A DNA stretch of 64,000 bases from Chimonanthus salicifolius (GCA_013350335.1 CM023539.1:36008631-36072630), one strand, 5' to 3'. Counted from the first letter of the stretch, positions 47,645 through 60,588 are shown. Notes: generated from the sequence alone by a model not told the origin. Made by a program: numbers and translations.

Positions 47645-48310
47645 TTGACTTTATCATACGCAACATCCTCAGTTACTATACTCCTCCTCCTAGTACCATC
47701 GACTACAAGCCCATCAATTTTATGGACAAGATTCGTTTTAAGTCTTCTTGTTACATATCCAAACCATCTTAAGTGAGTTTCTCTCGATTTATTTTCTATT
47801 GAGCTATTTTTAAACTATCTTTGATGTTGTCATTTTTTACCCTATCCAAGTGTTAATTCACTCTCTTTAACTTTTTCTAATTGTCTTTTCTTTTTTCCAT
47901 AGTCTAACACTGTTATATAGAGTATTGCAGGTCTAATAATTGTTTTAGAAATTACCCCTTTAAGCGATGGAGAACTCTCCTATCATATAAAACATCACTA
48001 ACTAATTTACATTTTGCCCACCCCCGCTCTCATCCTTTTAGCAGTATCTTAAGTCTAGGATTCTAGCCCTTCATGGGACTTTATCGAAGATTCTAAGTAT
48101 CTAAACTTATCAGAGTTGACAACTAAGTCATTACCAATTTTGATTGAATTGCTCTCTATCTTCTATTCCACTAAAGTTACACTCTATGTATTCTATCTTT
48201 ACAAATTTTTAGACCATTTGACTCTAAGGTTCTCCTCGAAGATTCCAATTTGCTATTAAGGTGGTGTATCGTTTCACTAATTAACACTATATTATAGACA
48301 AAAACCATAA
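47645..48310 (-). pseudogene. RTE-type LINE fragment, heavily decayed
   Basis: On the minus strand the order NILLISETIHHLNSKLE, ESNGLKICKDRI, SDVLYDRRVLHRLKG, then LRWFGYVTRRL and VVDGTRRR can be read in shifting frames with many stops. It matches the C-terminal half of plant RTE reverse transcriptases (the segment around A-D-D-I-V-L-I to L-R-W-F-G-H-V). Its end abuts the poly(A) of the L1 element in opposite orientation. Confidence 0.75.
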
Positions 48311-48394
48311 ACTACAATACTTCATCTTGGATTTAGGATGCTATGTTGTCCATAAATTAACACAAAAAGATACGAGCTCAAAGCCATGTCATAA

Positions 48395-48692
48395 ATATCG
48401 GGCATATTTTTAAATTTACCACATTTTTATTGACAAAATACCATTACCGCATTAATGATGCGTAGTTACCGGCATTGTGATACATTCCTGATAAAATTGT
48501 GATAAATGAAAATATAGCAATAATATCCCAATAAATTTCTGATAAATTCTTTATTGAGATTTTTATTTTATTAATTTTTTTTTTTTAAATATTGTATTTT
48601 TCATCAGATTTCCTATTAAATTCCTGAAAATTTAAAAATATCCCAATATCACCAATCACCATTAATATCCTGAGAATGGTATTTATGACAAA
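48395..48692. mobile_element. Non-autonomous DNA element (decayed copy 2 of the 8803 family)
   Basis: Ends tgtcataaatatc and, inverted, tgtcataaatacc, with internal accattaccgcattaa, taaatttctgataaattc and aaaatatccc words shared with 8803-9185. CpG-type sites in copy 1 (cgcg) are mostly tg/ca here, as expected of methylation decay. No convincing TSD. Confidence 0.6.
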
Positions 48693-48699
48693 TGCGCCC

Positions 48700-49300
48700 T
48701 ACTATAAAACCCATGTGGATGAGTTCTAATCATATAAGGTAAAACGACAAGAATTCAAATGGATACTATAGGGAGAAAATACCATCCCTACCTTAGAGTC
48801 GTTGCTAATCTCTTTTAATTGGGGTTGTAATCAAGGAAGTTGCATATAAAAATATTAAGTAATTGTCAGTCACCTCTCTGTCCCTTTGGTATTAAGGATT
48901 GATGCCCCCTTTAATTGCCTTATTTGTGGGGTATTATGAATCCTTAGCTGCCCAAGCCAAAATGCGAAGCAATGATTGAGTGTTTGCTGCATACACAAAA
49001 ATAAATCAAAACACAAACTAGTTTTGAGTTTGTTTTCATGAAAAGAAAAATAAGACCTTGTTTATTACAGTTCAAATAAAAAAAAAAAATTACAACCAAC
49101 TGAAAAGCTTGAAAGCTTGAAGGCCCAAAATTCAGCCTGGCCTGCCTAACACCCTAATGTGCACCACCACACAAAATATTCCCGCCTCTGCACTCTGCAA
49201 TTTCACCTAATCTTTCTCAAAGATGAGAAGTTGAGAGGGTGAGAAGGATGGAGTAGAAAAGAGAATATAGAATGTGCAAAATAAAAAGAATATAAAGTAT
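48700..49300. other. Intergenic DNA, nothing recognised
   Basis: No domain-bearing open frame. Confidence 0.35.
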
Positions 49301-49311
49301 CGGTGGCCTAC

Positions 49312-49447
49312 ATAGGTGTAGTTCAATTGGTAATCTCCTATCTCTGGCCTCATCTGGTGTGTCTTAAGGGTAGTGAGTATCAGCCATGGAAATTTTACGC
49401 TGAGTTTTCTACTGTTTATCATATGTAAATTAAAAATAAATAAAAAA
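49312..49447 (+). mobile_element. tRNA-derived SINE, family A
   Basis: A-box region taggtgtagttcaattgg is clear, the B-box is lost by deletion, and the body (gtgtcttaagggtagtgag, aattttacgctgagttttc) runs to an A-rich tail. Confidence 0.7.
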
Positions 49448-49935
49448 AGAGAAAAAGAAATGTTATTAATGTGAACGGTAAAATTGGTATCTCCAATAGG
49501 AAAAAATGGTGTGGCATGAGCAAAGCACATGGTGTCCCAATTGTACTTGACTGAGATAATTCAGTCATAAAGCTCTTATGGCTCATTACAAGTTGTCCAT
49601 GCACATCATCTGCGTGACCCCTTACCACTGAATTGAAAACATTTGTTAAATCCTTGAAACCTTGGATTGGAATGATGTAATGGCTCTAAATTTGCCAAGC
49701 ACTTAAAATCCAAACATTTTCACATGGACCCATGGGCCATTCTGACCATTTGGATCCCGAACTTGAGTTGCACCATATTGGATTAAAATGTTGATAAAAT
49801 TACCCTCTTTTTTATTGTTAAGGTTTAGGCCTTGAAAATCATACTTAAGTAGTTAATCATTCTAGTTTTTTGTGTGCACTAATCCTATATGCAATCAAAG
49901 CATCTCAATTGGGATCCACAGGTATTTGAATAATA

Positions 49936-50210
49936 AATAGGAGAATTGGTTTGGCACTGGTACTTCAATTAACATGGGGCATTATAGCTATTTTGCCCTT
50001 TCACCGTGTTAGTACCAGTGCCTAAATCAATTCAGTTTGAGAAACGGAGAATAAAAATAGGAGTATTGGTTAGCACGGGTACTTTAACTAACATGGGGCA
50101 TCATTACTATTTTGCCCTTCATTTTATTGCCATAGATTAGAAAATTGAAAGGACAAAATGGGGACAATGCTCCTTATTAGTACCAGTGCCCAAATCAATT
50201 TAGCTTGAGA
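49936..50210. repeat. Direct duplication of a small hairpin element
   Basis: Unit A (49,936-50,042) and unit B (50,056-50,210) both start aataggag.attggtt and end caattcagtttgaga or similar. In each, tggcactggtact or tagcacgggtact pairs with agtaccagtgcc. Unit B has about 50 extra bases in its loop, so A is probably a deletion derivative. Confidence 0.6.
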
Positions 50211-51620
50211 CCCATATCTCAGGTCTTTTGTTCCAAGATCAATGCACAATTCTTTTCATAAAATAAAATGATTAGCATTTAAAACATAATATATTTATGC
50301 CCAATCCATGAAGTCATTCACATGATATCAAGAATATGAGGATGACCCCTTATATTATATAACCCTTCTCTTTTTAGGGTCAATCATTCTTTTCAAAATT
50401 CAAAAAACCCTATCCACCGTCGTAATTTCCCATAAAAGGAAATTAACAAAACCTATGGAGAAACTTAACAAAGAACTAGAATAAACCAAAACCATAAAAT
50501 ATAATGGAGGCGTGTCTAAATGACTCAACCATTGCAAACAAAATTATCAAATATTCATAATGTTTTTCATTTTGAAGTAATGACGACTTAAACAACACTG
50601 ACAAGTTAGATAAATCGAAATTTGAACTTTAGATGCTGTACATAATTGAACTGCAAAAAAATAACAACAAAATCCAAGTTCATTATAATCAAATTTACCT
50701 CTGTAGTGAAATTGCCTACTGAATTTAGTGTAAAGCCCAACACTAAATGAATTTCTTCCATGATTATCAGAATCACTAAGCATCAATCCAGTTGATCTAT
50801 ACAGGAGAGATACTATTTGGTATTGCATGCAAGTGTTTCCTTCGCAGTCCTACTACTTGTTCTATGAATCGTCAAATAACTCTTGTCTGACTCACTATCC
50901 TTGAGTTAAAGATAACAATAGATGCACTTTGTCTAAACACATTGGAAGCAGAGTCATTAAGGGTATTTAGCTTGATTTCATCAAATTTTACCTACCAAAT
51001 ATTTAGAAGGGAATATTCATAGATTGTCCCATATTCTCTTAACCCAAACCGACCACCTATTTTCTTTTACCACTAAATAAAACTTTAGTGCATTTGAATT
51101 AGTTCGTTTAGATGTTTGGGTCCTTTGCTTTGTTTTTTCTGTTGACTTGTTTTATGAGTTGTTTTTTTCAGTTCTTTTCCTTTTATTTTCTTTTTTGATG
51201 TAGTCATGTTATGAAGTATTTCAAATGTTTACTCTTTTTCCATGAAATGAAAATGTTGTGCTTTGACAACAGCAGCGAATATCACTCAAGCAGTTTGTCC
51301 TCTCATTTGAAAAAAAAAATGACATTGATCATCAAAGGAAAATGGCTTTGTTGAATAGAAAAAAAAAATGTCATATATTGGAGGTCACCAATTTAGTATA
51401 TCCATGATAGTTACCTTTCATGAATTCACTCCATTTTTCTCCCCTAAAAGGAAAATCTTGTTATCCCTTAGACTTCCTGAATGTAGATCTTGACTCTTGA
51501 ATAATCTTCTCGCACTTGGTTTTGATATAACAAACAATCTCACATACATGTAAGAAGATTTCCATACTGTAACCCAAAAATAATGTATGTTCATGTCAAT
51601 GAAAAGGTAGTGGGGGCAAT
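50211..51620. other. AT-rich intergenic DNA
   Basis: No gene or complete repeat is seen. Confidence 0.4.
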
Positions 51621-51640
51621 GGAAGTCTCTCTCAAATATG

Positions 51641-51856
51641 CTTTTTTTTAGGACCCAGAGGTATCCGGACATCACACCCGATTAGTCCCCAAGGTATGTA
51701 AAACCCCTCTATCCACACACATCGGGTAATTCGATGGAACCTTATTCTATACATATTTCCATAGAAAATAGCCCTTGTTATAGCTCCCATGATTTGAACC
51801 CAAGATCTCCCTCTAAAGTTCTTGCTCCCAAACGGGCTTCGATAACCCCTTGGGGT
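51641..51856 (-). mobile_element. tRNA-derived SINE, family B, near full length
   Basis: On the minus strand: tRNA-like start (aaccccaaggggttatcg), B-box GGGTTCAAATC, then cgatgtgtgtggatagagg and ggtatccggac-type body words and a poly(A) tail. 13-bp TSD tctctcaaatatg/tctctcaaacatg (51,628-51,640 and 51,857-51,869) with one mismatch. Confidence 0.8.
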
Positions 51857-51869
51857 TCTCTCAAACATG

Positions 51870-52860
51870 TTAGATGCACCACAACCAAAAGTGCACAACC
51901 AACATAAGTCCTCTTTGTCAAAAGTAAGTGTAGATGAAGTGATTCTTCTGTTGAATTCTTGTAATCTTTTGAGCTTTATCGTTAACATAATCTCTCCTAT
52001 ACCATTATGTTGTAATTTTTTCTTGTAATTTTTCTCATCAATACATTATTATTATTTCAAAATGAAAAATAACAAAAAGATGTTCAAGTCAACCAGAATG
52101 GGTATCATCTTAAAGTAGCAAGTTTGAAATAGGTACCTTAGTACAATTGATTCATAGGCCTATCATAAAACATAGGTGAACATAACCATCTTCACAAAAA
52201 AGAAAAACAGTTCCCAATAGTATCATGGAAGGCCAAGGTCATAAGATCAAATTCACAAGCAAATGACAAATTTTCTATAAAAATAGATCTCAAACCCTTC
52301 CCTTGGGAAAATGGAAACCAAACATGTTGGCCATTTTGTTGATCTTCAACTATTATCTTCTCTCCACCCCCTTCCACCATTGTAATGGTAAACCATATAA
52401 AAAGTCTCTTTTAAAAATATCTCAAACCTCACTCTCTTGACCCTAGTAAAATGGTACCATTTTCATATTAGACAAAAGGAAAAAAGAAAACCATGTTTTA
52501 TATACAAAGGAGAATTTCATACACTTCTGCAATTGCGTTTCCATGGAAAACCCTATCTAAGATATGGAAGGAAAGAAAAATAACTGTTAGTGAAAATGCC
52601 CTGACCATTAACATCACAAACTCCATCATGGATTTGTGACTAAACAGGCCAAACATCTCATGTCATGATATAAACCATTTGAGATTTGATGGTTACTTGT
52701 TAATCTTCAATATTGATAGTTCACATTCATCGTTTTGAACATTGTTTCATTCTCACAAAAATGTTAACATTGCCAAAGATGCTCTTAAGGAAAAACTAAC
52801 TATAAAAAATTTGAACCAATGGTAACAAATAAATATGGTCAATAGCCACAAAATTAAGGA
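51870..52860. other. Intergenic DNA, nothing recognised
   Basis: A 62-codon minus-strand frame at 52,192-52,380 is not recognised and may be chance. Confidence 0.35.
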
Positions 52861-52869
52861 ACCTCTAGT

Positions 52870-53175
52870 GTCATATGAAGGCGGATGATAGGTTGTGATG
52901 TTTTTAACGCAATTGCCCTTGATCTTACAATATCGAAACAGCCAAAAGAAAACCTAAAAACACAATGAAAATGAAAGTAGAATTGTCCCTGAAGAATGCA
53001 TTGACTGTGGTAGGTCCTCTAGTGTCATATGAAGGCCTATAATAGGTTGTGATGTTTTTAACACAATTGCCCTTGATCTTCCAAGATTGAGGAGTCAAAA
53101 GTAAAAAACACAATGAAAATAAAAGTAGAATTGCCACCGAAGAATGCATTGACTGTGGTAGATGTTGTGGTAGAT
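52870..53175 (-). repeat. Direct repeat of about 150 bp at the 3' end of the RING array
   Basis: 52,870-53,005 and 53,017-53,162 share gtcatatgaaggc, taggttgtgatgtttttaac and agaatgcattgactgtggta. Together they look like a duplicated 3' part of the RING gene copy that follows (reading on the minus strand). Confidence 0.6.
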
Positions 53176-53392
53176 GTGGGAGCAAGGCATTTGAACAATC
53201 GTTTCACCTTCTGAGAATTCTTCTTGAGAGACAAACAAGTCACGTCTCCAAACGCCGCACTTGTAAAATCCATCTTCTTTAGTGCTTCTACCGAAAAAGA
53301 AGATGCAGGAGCTGCACTAGGTTGGAAATAACAGATTCTATGGATTCATTAAGAACCTAATTCATCATTGAATCATCGTCAAGGACCATCAT
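53175..53392 (-). pseudogene. RING-H2 E3 ligase fragment, most complete array unit
   Basis: Reads MDFTSAAFGDVTCLS (the second RING cysteine is lost), then QEEFSEGETIVQMPCSHIYH, then QCILRW. This is the first half of a RING-H2 finger: metal ligands up to the C-H-x2-H region followed by the CIxxW helix. The spacing CSHIYHNIYHSQCILRW contains a 5-residue insertion, and the last cysteine pair is missing because the sequence diverges, so no functional zinc finger is expected. RING-H2 proteins are E3 ubiquitin ligases. The unit lies at the 3' end of the array. Confidence 0.65.
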
Positions 53393-54794
53393 GGTATCTC
53401 ACCTTCTGAGAATTCTTCTTGACAGACAACACAAGTCACGTCTCCAAACGCCGCACTTGTAAAATCCATCCTCTTTAGTGCTTCTACCGAAGAAGAAGAT
53501 GCAGGGGCTGCACTACGGTTTGAAATAGCAAATTCTATAGATTGATTAAGAACCCAATTCACCATTGAATCATCATCGAGGACCATCATGGTATCTCACC
53601 CTCTGAGAATTCTTCTTGACAGACAACACAAGTCACGTCTCCAAACGCCGCACTTGTAAAATCCATCATCTTTAGTGCTTCTACCTAAGAAGAGGTTGCA
53701 GGGGCCGCACTACGGCTTGAAATAGCAAATTCTATTGATTCATTAAGAACTCAATTCTCATCGAAGACAATCATGGTATCTCACCCTCCGAGAATTCTTC
53801 TTGACAGACAACACAAGTCACGTCTCCAAATGCCGCACTTGTAAAATCCATCCTCTTTAGTGCTTCTACCGAAGAAGAAGATGCAGGGGCCGCACTACGG
53901 TTTGAAATAGCAGATTCTATGGATTCATTAAGAACTCAATTCACCATTGAATCATCGTCGAGGACCATCACGGTATCTCACCCTCCGAGAATTCTTCTTG
54001 ACAGACAACACAAGTCACGTCTCCAAACGCCGCACTTGTAAAATCCATCCTCTTTAGTGCTTCTACCGAAGAAGAAGATGCAGAGGCTGCACTACGGTTT
54101 GAAATAGCAAATTCTATGGATTGATTAAGAGCCCAATTCACCATTGAATCATCATCGAGGACCATCATGGTATCTCACCCTCTGAGAATTCTTCTTGACA
54201 GACAACGCAAGTCACGTCTCCAAACGCCCGCACTTGTAAAATCCATCCTCTTTAGTGCTTCTACCGAAGAAGAAGATGCAGAGGCTGCACTACGGTTTGA
54301 AATAGCAAATTCTATGGATTGATTAAGAGCCCAATTCACCATTGAATCATCATCGAGGACCATCATGGTATCTCACCCTCTGAGAATTCTTCTTGACAGA
54401 CAACGCAAGTCACGTCTCCAAACGCCCGCACTTGTAAAATCCATCCTCTTTAGTGCTTCTACCGAAGAAGAAGATGCAAGGGCTGCACTACGGTTTGAAA
54501 TAACAGATTCTATGGATTCATTAAGAACCCAATTCACCATTGAATCATCATCGAGGACCATCATCGTATCTCCCCCTCTGAGAATTCTTCCTGACACACA
54601 ATGCAAATTGCGTCTCCGAACGCCGAACTTGTAAAATCCATGATCTTCAGTGCTTCTACCAAAAAAGAAGTTGCAGAGGCTGCACTACGGTTTGAAATAG
54701 CAGATTCTATGGATTCATTAAAAACCCTATTCATCATTAAATCATCGTCCGAGGACCACCATATCGTTCCGCCTTGAGTGGTTGCTTCTAACAT
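53389..54794 (-). repeat. Tandem array of truncated RING-H2 exon copies, about 197-199 bp each
   Basis: Seven further units (transcription runs toward lower coordinates) start near 54,746, 54,556, 54,358, 54,159, 53,961, 53,767 and 53,589. Each encodes about 66 residues: MMVLDDDSMVNW, an acidic/aromatic start, SIEFAISNRSAA, a Ser-rich linker, VEALKRMDFTSAAFGD, and CVVCQEEFSEGE, the first CxxC of a RING finger. Every copy breaks right after SEGE, before the second zinc-ligand group. Intact units end in TGA that overlaps the next unit's ATG as ATGA. Two units (54,175 and 54,373) share an extra C causing the same frameshift; others carry stops or a mutated ATG. Confidence 0.85.
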
Positions 54795-55275
54795 TTATAA
54801 ACATAAACAAAATTTCAAGTATTAAAAATCTAAGTAACAAGTGGAAAAAAAAACAACAAAAACGTGGGCAAATGTAGGAAAAGTCAAAAGAAAACCTAAA
54901 AACAAAATAAAAGTAGAATTATTTTGGCCAGAAATAGGAAGCACAATTGATATAAAACCCTATACAAAATCAGCCCACATGAATCAAGGGAAAACAAAAG
55001 GCAAAAAGGAAAAGCCAAAAATTAGTCAGAATCCTCAGAAAAGAACAATAAATATCAAGTTCCATATATGCAAAAAAAACCATAAGAAAATACAAAAATC
55101 TTTATGAAACTCAAGAAATATGAAACCAAACAGTCCCAAGAGATGAACCCAATAGAAACCAGGAATTCCCAAATCAAAACCTACTTAAAGAAATAGAAGA
55201 AAACCCTAACCTAAGTCAACAAATATCAATAAAAACAAGGTAAAGTAAGAAACAACTCAAGACAGGTCATCTCAC

Positions 55276-55530
55276 TTGTCTGATTTGTCTTGAGGAAGTG
55301 ACATCAAAGTTGAGAGGAAAATTGTGACTTACATTTGGATATTCAAAACCCATGCTGACGTGGCAGGGCACACATTTGAAAGTTGCGTGAAGAAACCCCA
55401 ACATAATCTCCCTGATCCGGCATCGAACCCATCTTCTGATATTCAAGTCAAGACCTAAGTACATATAACGGCTTTGCTCTCTCACTGGATAAGAGAAAAG
55501 GAGAAGAAACGATGGGAAAATAAAAAACAC
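55276..55530 (-). CDS. Possible upstream exon, unknown function
   Basis: An 85-codon frame ends at a consensus-like donor (caa|gtgaga) and lies 5' of the RING array on the same strand. No domain is recognised and phase does not obviously match the acceptor-like tgttag near 54,790, so it may not belong to the RING gene at all. Confidence 0.2.
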
Positions 55531-55539
55531 AAAAAAAAA

Positions 55540-58500
55540 AAAAAAGGGTAAGAAGGTGTGGCGGCTTCAAAATGGAAAATGGTAATCGTTAGGGTTTCAT
55601 CTTATAAAAGGTGTGAGAGGGTAAAATGAGAAGTGGGTGATTTGGGTTCACAACACCGAGAAAATGTGAACTAGACCTAGAATTTTTTTTTTTCGTTCAT
55701 TTGCTATAAATAGCGTAAAATGATAGTTTTATAGTTCTGAAATCGATCTCTTAAAAAACATCATTTCCAAAATCAAATTTAAAACTTGAGAAAACTGAAA
55801 TTTCAACATCGAAGAGAGTGTATTTTTCACATATTTTTTAGAAAATGATCACATAATTTATAAAATTATCAAAATATCCCTCGAATTTTTTACTAAAAAC
55901 TTAGTAAACTTGGACTTATTAGAGAGTTCAAGCGCTACCCACTTCTACAACAATCTCGAAAACCAACTCAGAGATTCCCAGATCTCACTAAAAGTCCTAA
56001 GATATCGGGTCAGATCGTTACAGTAAATCTACTTGATTAAAAGTATTTGACTACTATTGTAATAAGATACTAAAAATATTTATATGTTGTCTTAGGAATT
56101 GAAAGTTTATTTAACCTCTAATAAAAAAATGTTATTATCTACTGTTGATTAAACTAATTTACTCACATTCATAGATATTTGTTTATGTCAATTCATTATA
56201 AACTTTGAAGTCCTTGGAAACCAATATTGCTTTGAATGGATTTGTTAACCTTTTATATCTTGTGAGTTGGTTATTATATAGCCTTTTATTATTTTCTAAG
56301 TGATTAGTTTATAGAGATTGCGTCATAGATTGTCAAATATAATTTTATGATTAGTCATTAATGACAATTGATAGTAATACTTTTGAGATTATATAACCAT
56401 ATATGGTAGTAAAATAATGAATAACATATTGACAATTTTGTTATGTTGATCCTTGTATGTGCATTTACTATTAGATATTTGACACTTTTTGGCTGAATTA
56501 TGAATTTATAATGAAGGGTTAGTCAATTTTTCAATATTCAAAGGGTTCTAATAAAATTTATTGGATTTTTTTTCCAAATTCAGATTAAGTAAATGAATAA
56601 ACTCAAATTTGAAAATTCCTAAATTTTCATAACATTAGAAAAATTTACTAGCATCTTCAGATTCCTCTCAATTCCAATGCTAATTAATTGAAAATTCACC
56701 CAAGATTGGAAAAAAAAATGAATTTCAAATAGAATAACTCACCTCAACTCAATTTCTCTTTGAAATAAAGGATTAATGCTCAAAATCGTAAAAGAAATCC
56801 AACACCATGTGAATTTCACAATAAAATTAAAGTTCTAATCAATGCTAGAATTAAATTGCAAGAATAAACATGTAATCTAAAGCAAAAGCAAATAACTGCA
56901 ATAATTAAAATTTAATTAAAAGAAGAAATAAAAGAAGAAAACAATAACTAACCTCGCACAAAGCAATTGCAAAAACCAACTTGAGGATAATTTAGAATTT
57001 ACCCAAGCACCTCTATTTATACAAATTTTTTAAACAAATTATTTACAATATTGCCATGACTTAAATGAGTGACATGTAGCATCTCTCCTAGATCAATTGA
57101 TACAAAATGGGGAAGACATCTTGGACAAAACTTAAATTTAGTTTCTAGTAATTGGAGCCAAAAATAAAAAAAATTCTTAAATTTTCTGCAAAGTCCACAT
57201 GAAACCTTATCGTTTTACTCCTTTCTCCATCAAGTGGAAAGGTATTTATGGATTTTTCAAGAGCCACCCACATCTAAGCCATATTTGCCAAGAAATAATT
57301 AGACCACACATAAAGGGGCCAGCCCATACCCATACGAGCTTGATTTGAGGTCCTAAGGCCTGTTATGTCCTTATGAGACATTTTGGGACTTGATTGGTCT
57401 TAGATTTGAGGCAAGGTTGGCAAGGATCAGTTTGTGCATGGGTGAGGTGGGTTTGAATCAACCCATAGGCTATTGGGCCACACCATTCATGAATGGGCCC
57501 ATTTCGTTCTATCACCATGTTGAGTGAGATTAGGGACTCCCCTCGTGCAAGCAAATCATGAATCCTGATTTAACCCTCTTTAAGCCCTACTACCCGCCTT
57601 TTAAGAACCGGCCTAACCCATGCAAAATATCCAAGAACCGTGGACCATTTCATTAAATTCTTTATGAAGAGAGAGAGTGCAAGAAGGTGAGAGTCTTGCC
57701 TTTCGTTGTGGGAGAAGATCAGAGAACCCAAACAATAGAAATGCGTTAAGGATTCTGCTTAATAAGATAAGTTTCGATTTTGTGAGAAGACAATAGAATC
57801 TAGAACGATCTCTACCTCGAGTCTCAAGAAGACGAGCAGAGGAAAGAAGATGAGAGAAAAGAGGAGAAAACCCATGATAATTTCTGCTAGTACTTGAGAA
57901 GATGAAAGGGACAGAAAAAAGACGAGAGATGAGAAGAAACCCAAACTTGTTGTGCTTGAAGATGTAATTGGCAAAAAGAAAACGAGAGAGCAAAGGAAAA
58001 ATACTCAAATATCTAAATCCAAGAGGAGAGAAAAGAGAAAATCCTAAAACCCAAATCTTAAGATGCCAGAAGCTGTATAAAGAGTGGGAGGGAATTGAGA
58101 GACGATTGCAGGATTTTTGTTTTAAAGGGATAAATACATGTATAAAGAAATGTTGGGTCGGGTCTTAGGTCTCGGACCTCAGATTTTGGCCATGTTGACC
58201 CCAACCGACCCAAAATTTTCCTTAGATATTTAAAATTTAGAACCTACCCATGTCCAGACCTAAGGCTTCTAAACCCTATCCAAGCTAGTTTCATGTCGGA
58301 TCCATGTGGGTCTGGGAAAACCCCTTCTTGACTTGCACCACTACCCTTAAGAGATCATGTCAAGGCCAATCTTGCACTTTTTTAGGCTTTTAATGTGCTA
58401 CTTACATAGAAAGTGACCCACTTTGGCCTCCTAAATTTATCAAGATTCAAATCAGGGCCTGCCCATGTGCGGGAGGGCTTGATTTGGGTTTGTTTTTGCC

Positions 58501-59040
58501 CATATGAACTGTCCAATATCAACCACTTATTGGGTTGGGTCTTTGACTAACCCAATGCTTTAATGGGCTTTAAAATGGCTAATCCACTTAGGTATCACTA
58601 ATCCATCCCTTTAGACATTGGTTTTAAGGCAGGGATTGCTTTACATGTGATCACCACCTATAAATTGTCACTCCAAAGGACTGGGGTAACCCCTTTGATA
58701 GACTCTAAAACAGAAGATCGAAGTTCCTTCACAACCACTAAGATGGCCCATTAAAACCCATCATTTACAGACTTAGTTGGAATGATTCAAAAGTGAAATT
58801 TTAATTGATTTGAAAATGATTACATCTTGTCAAGACATAAATAATAAAAGAAAAGAGATTGCCTTGATTGGAAGACTTTATAGTGGGTGCTTTGTTCTAA
58901 ATAGAAAATTAAAATTATTGAAGTTGGAGCCCTTTAATCTTTCCTTCCCGAGCTTTCTACCACCAAAGTAAAGAAATAGGAGACCAATAAATAGTGAAAT
59001 CTATTAGCATTTTCAACAGAAATAATAAGAAATCAAACAA
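55540..59040. other. Intergenic DNA, no gene recognised
   Basis: The A/G-rich stretch 57,660-58,100 gives long open frames on the minus strand (131 and 71 codons) that are low-complexity Leu/Ser/Phe and not credible. 58,140-58,350 has gggtcggg/gacccc words. No element ends were found. Confidence 0.35.
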
Positions 59041-59148
59041 GAAAAATGAGCACAAGCAAACACTAACAATTTACGTGGTTCGGCCTGTTAGTGCCTCGAC
59101 TTGCCCAGTCACCTTTTTGTCAATTCCATGACTTAGGTGAAGCATTGT

Positions 59149-60583
59149 TGTTGTGCAAATTTTAAAGTTATAATTACTTGCAAGCGCAAGAATCGAATTG
59201 GAGTATAAAAATATGCAAGTGCGAGGTCGAACCCATAGGGACTTGATTTAGAATGAATGGGAAAACAAATTAAAAAGCCTAGTATTTTAACCTTAACTTA
59301 GTTAACAATTTTTCAAGAAAATGATTGAATTGAAATTACAAAATTAATTAAAACAACAAAAAATGGAGATTAAATCAAGTGAGAGAAATGACTAAGATAT
59401 CGGATTCCACCACCATTAAATCCATAATATTCCAATCATTTATTTAATAATTCCCAGTTTTAAAGATTTAAATATTTAAGCATATTAATATGGTGTTCAA
59501 AATTCAGATTTTCCTTCGCTTTTAAATATGTAATTTCTAAGCATTCAATGTATCCTATTTTAATTTAAAAGACAATGGATCAAAGTATTAATCTAAGCAT
59601 CCAATGTATTTAAATTAAAATAAAAGAAAATAATGAATCAAAGGGTTTTACTTTTATTCAATTAAAAACCAAACATTTAATTAATTAGATATTAATATTA
59701 ATAACAAAAAATACATGGCATTGATGGTAAAAATAATTAACATCTATTAATTTGATGAAGTCAAAATCATGGATAATCAAACACACATAATTTAGAATTA
59801 AATAAACAAAAAAAGAATTATTTCATTAATAGGGTTTCATCCTCAACCTCAGTATAAGAAATTAGCCGAACATTTTGAAAGAATTAAAATAAAAAGATAT
59901 GAAAAAATATAACCCGGCCATCGTCGGAGATCCTGAGCCTGCTCTGTCTCCACGTCTCTTCACTGTCTCCCGATTCTTCTCCTCCACACAGTTCGAGTTT
60001 TGCAATAGAGGGGCCTTGAATTTATAGATTTAGGAGAAGGATTGAAGGGTTGGGATCGGCTATTGCATTAAAGGAAAGTGGCCTGTGGAAGGCTTGGATC
60101 AATTTAGTCAAATAAGGAAGGAGATGGGTTCCATGGTGTGGATTGAATGTTCTCTCATAGGAAGGGACACTTGGCAGCTTGAAATTGCTTGTCTTAAAAT
60201 AGGTGAGAACCAAGAGAGGAAGGTGGGTGATCTCCATGAAGGTGAAGACCCACTAACGTGTAATAACATGTTCTCAAGCAAAAATCCATCTTGTTTTTTT
60301 TCTTAATTTTATTCCTTTGTTTTCCAAACTTGGACTCTTTTCAATTAGCCTACTTGTGTTAGCTCCTCTAAATCAAGCATTCCAGGCTAGCTTCGGGTTT
60401 TAAAAATAATTCAACCTTAAACAAAAATAACACAATAATTAGATGAAATTAATTAATAGAATATATAACAAATATAATTTTAGAATATATAATATATTAC
60501 AACAATAATATAAAATAAACAAAATTTAAGAACTAACTAATTAAATATTCAAGGGTAAAATTATCATATTTTTGTGCTCATCA
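59149..60583. mobile_element. Solo LTR, 1.4 kb
   Basis: Begins TGTTGTGCAAATTT and ends TTTTTGTGCTCATCA (TG...CA), flanked by exact 5-bp repeats attgt at 59,144-59,148 and 60,584-60,588. Near the left end are caagcgcaagaatcg and gtgcgaggtcgaaccca, words common in plant LTR elements of this kind. No internal domain or second LTR is present. Transcription direction is not settled. It interrupts sequence (59,040-59,148 and 60,584 onward) that itself looks like LTR-retrotransposon DNA. Confidence 0.75.
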
Positions 60584-60588
60584 ATTGT

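Noticed and set aside
57613..58008. 131-codon minus-strand frame
   Set aside because: Arises from a purine-rich (aagaaga) stretch; Leu/Ser/Phe low complexity.
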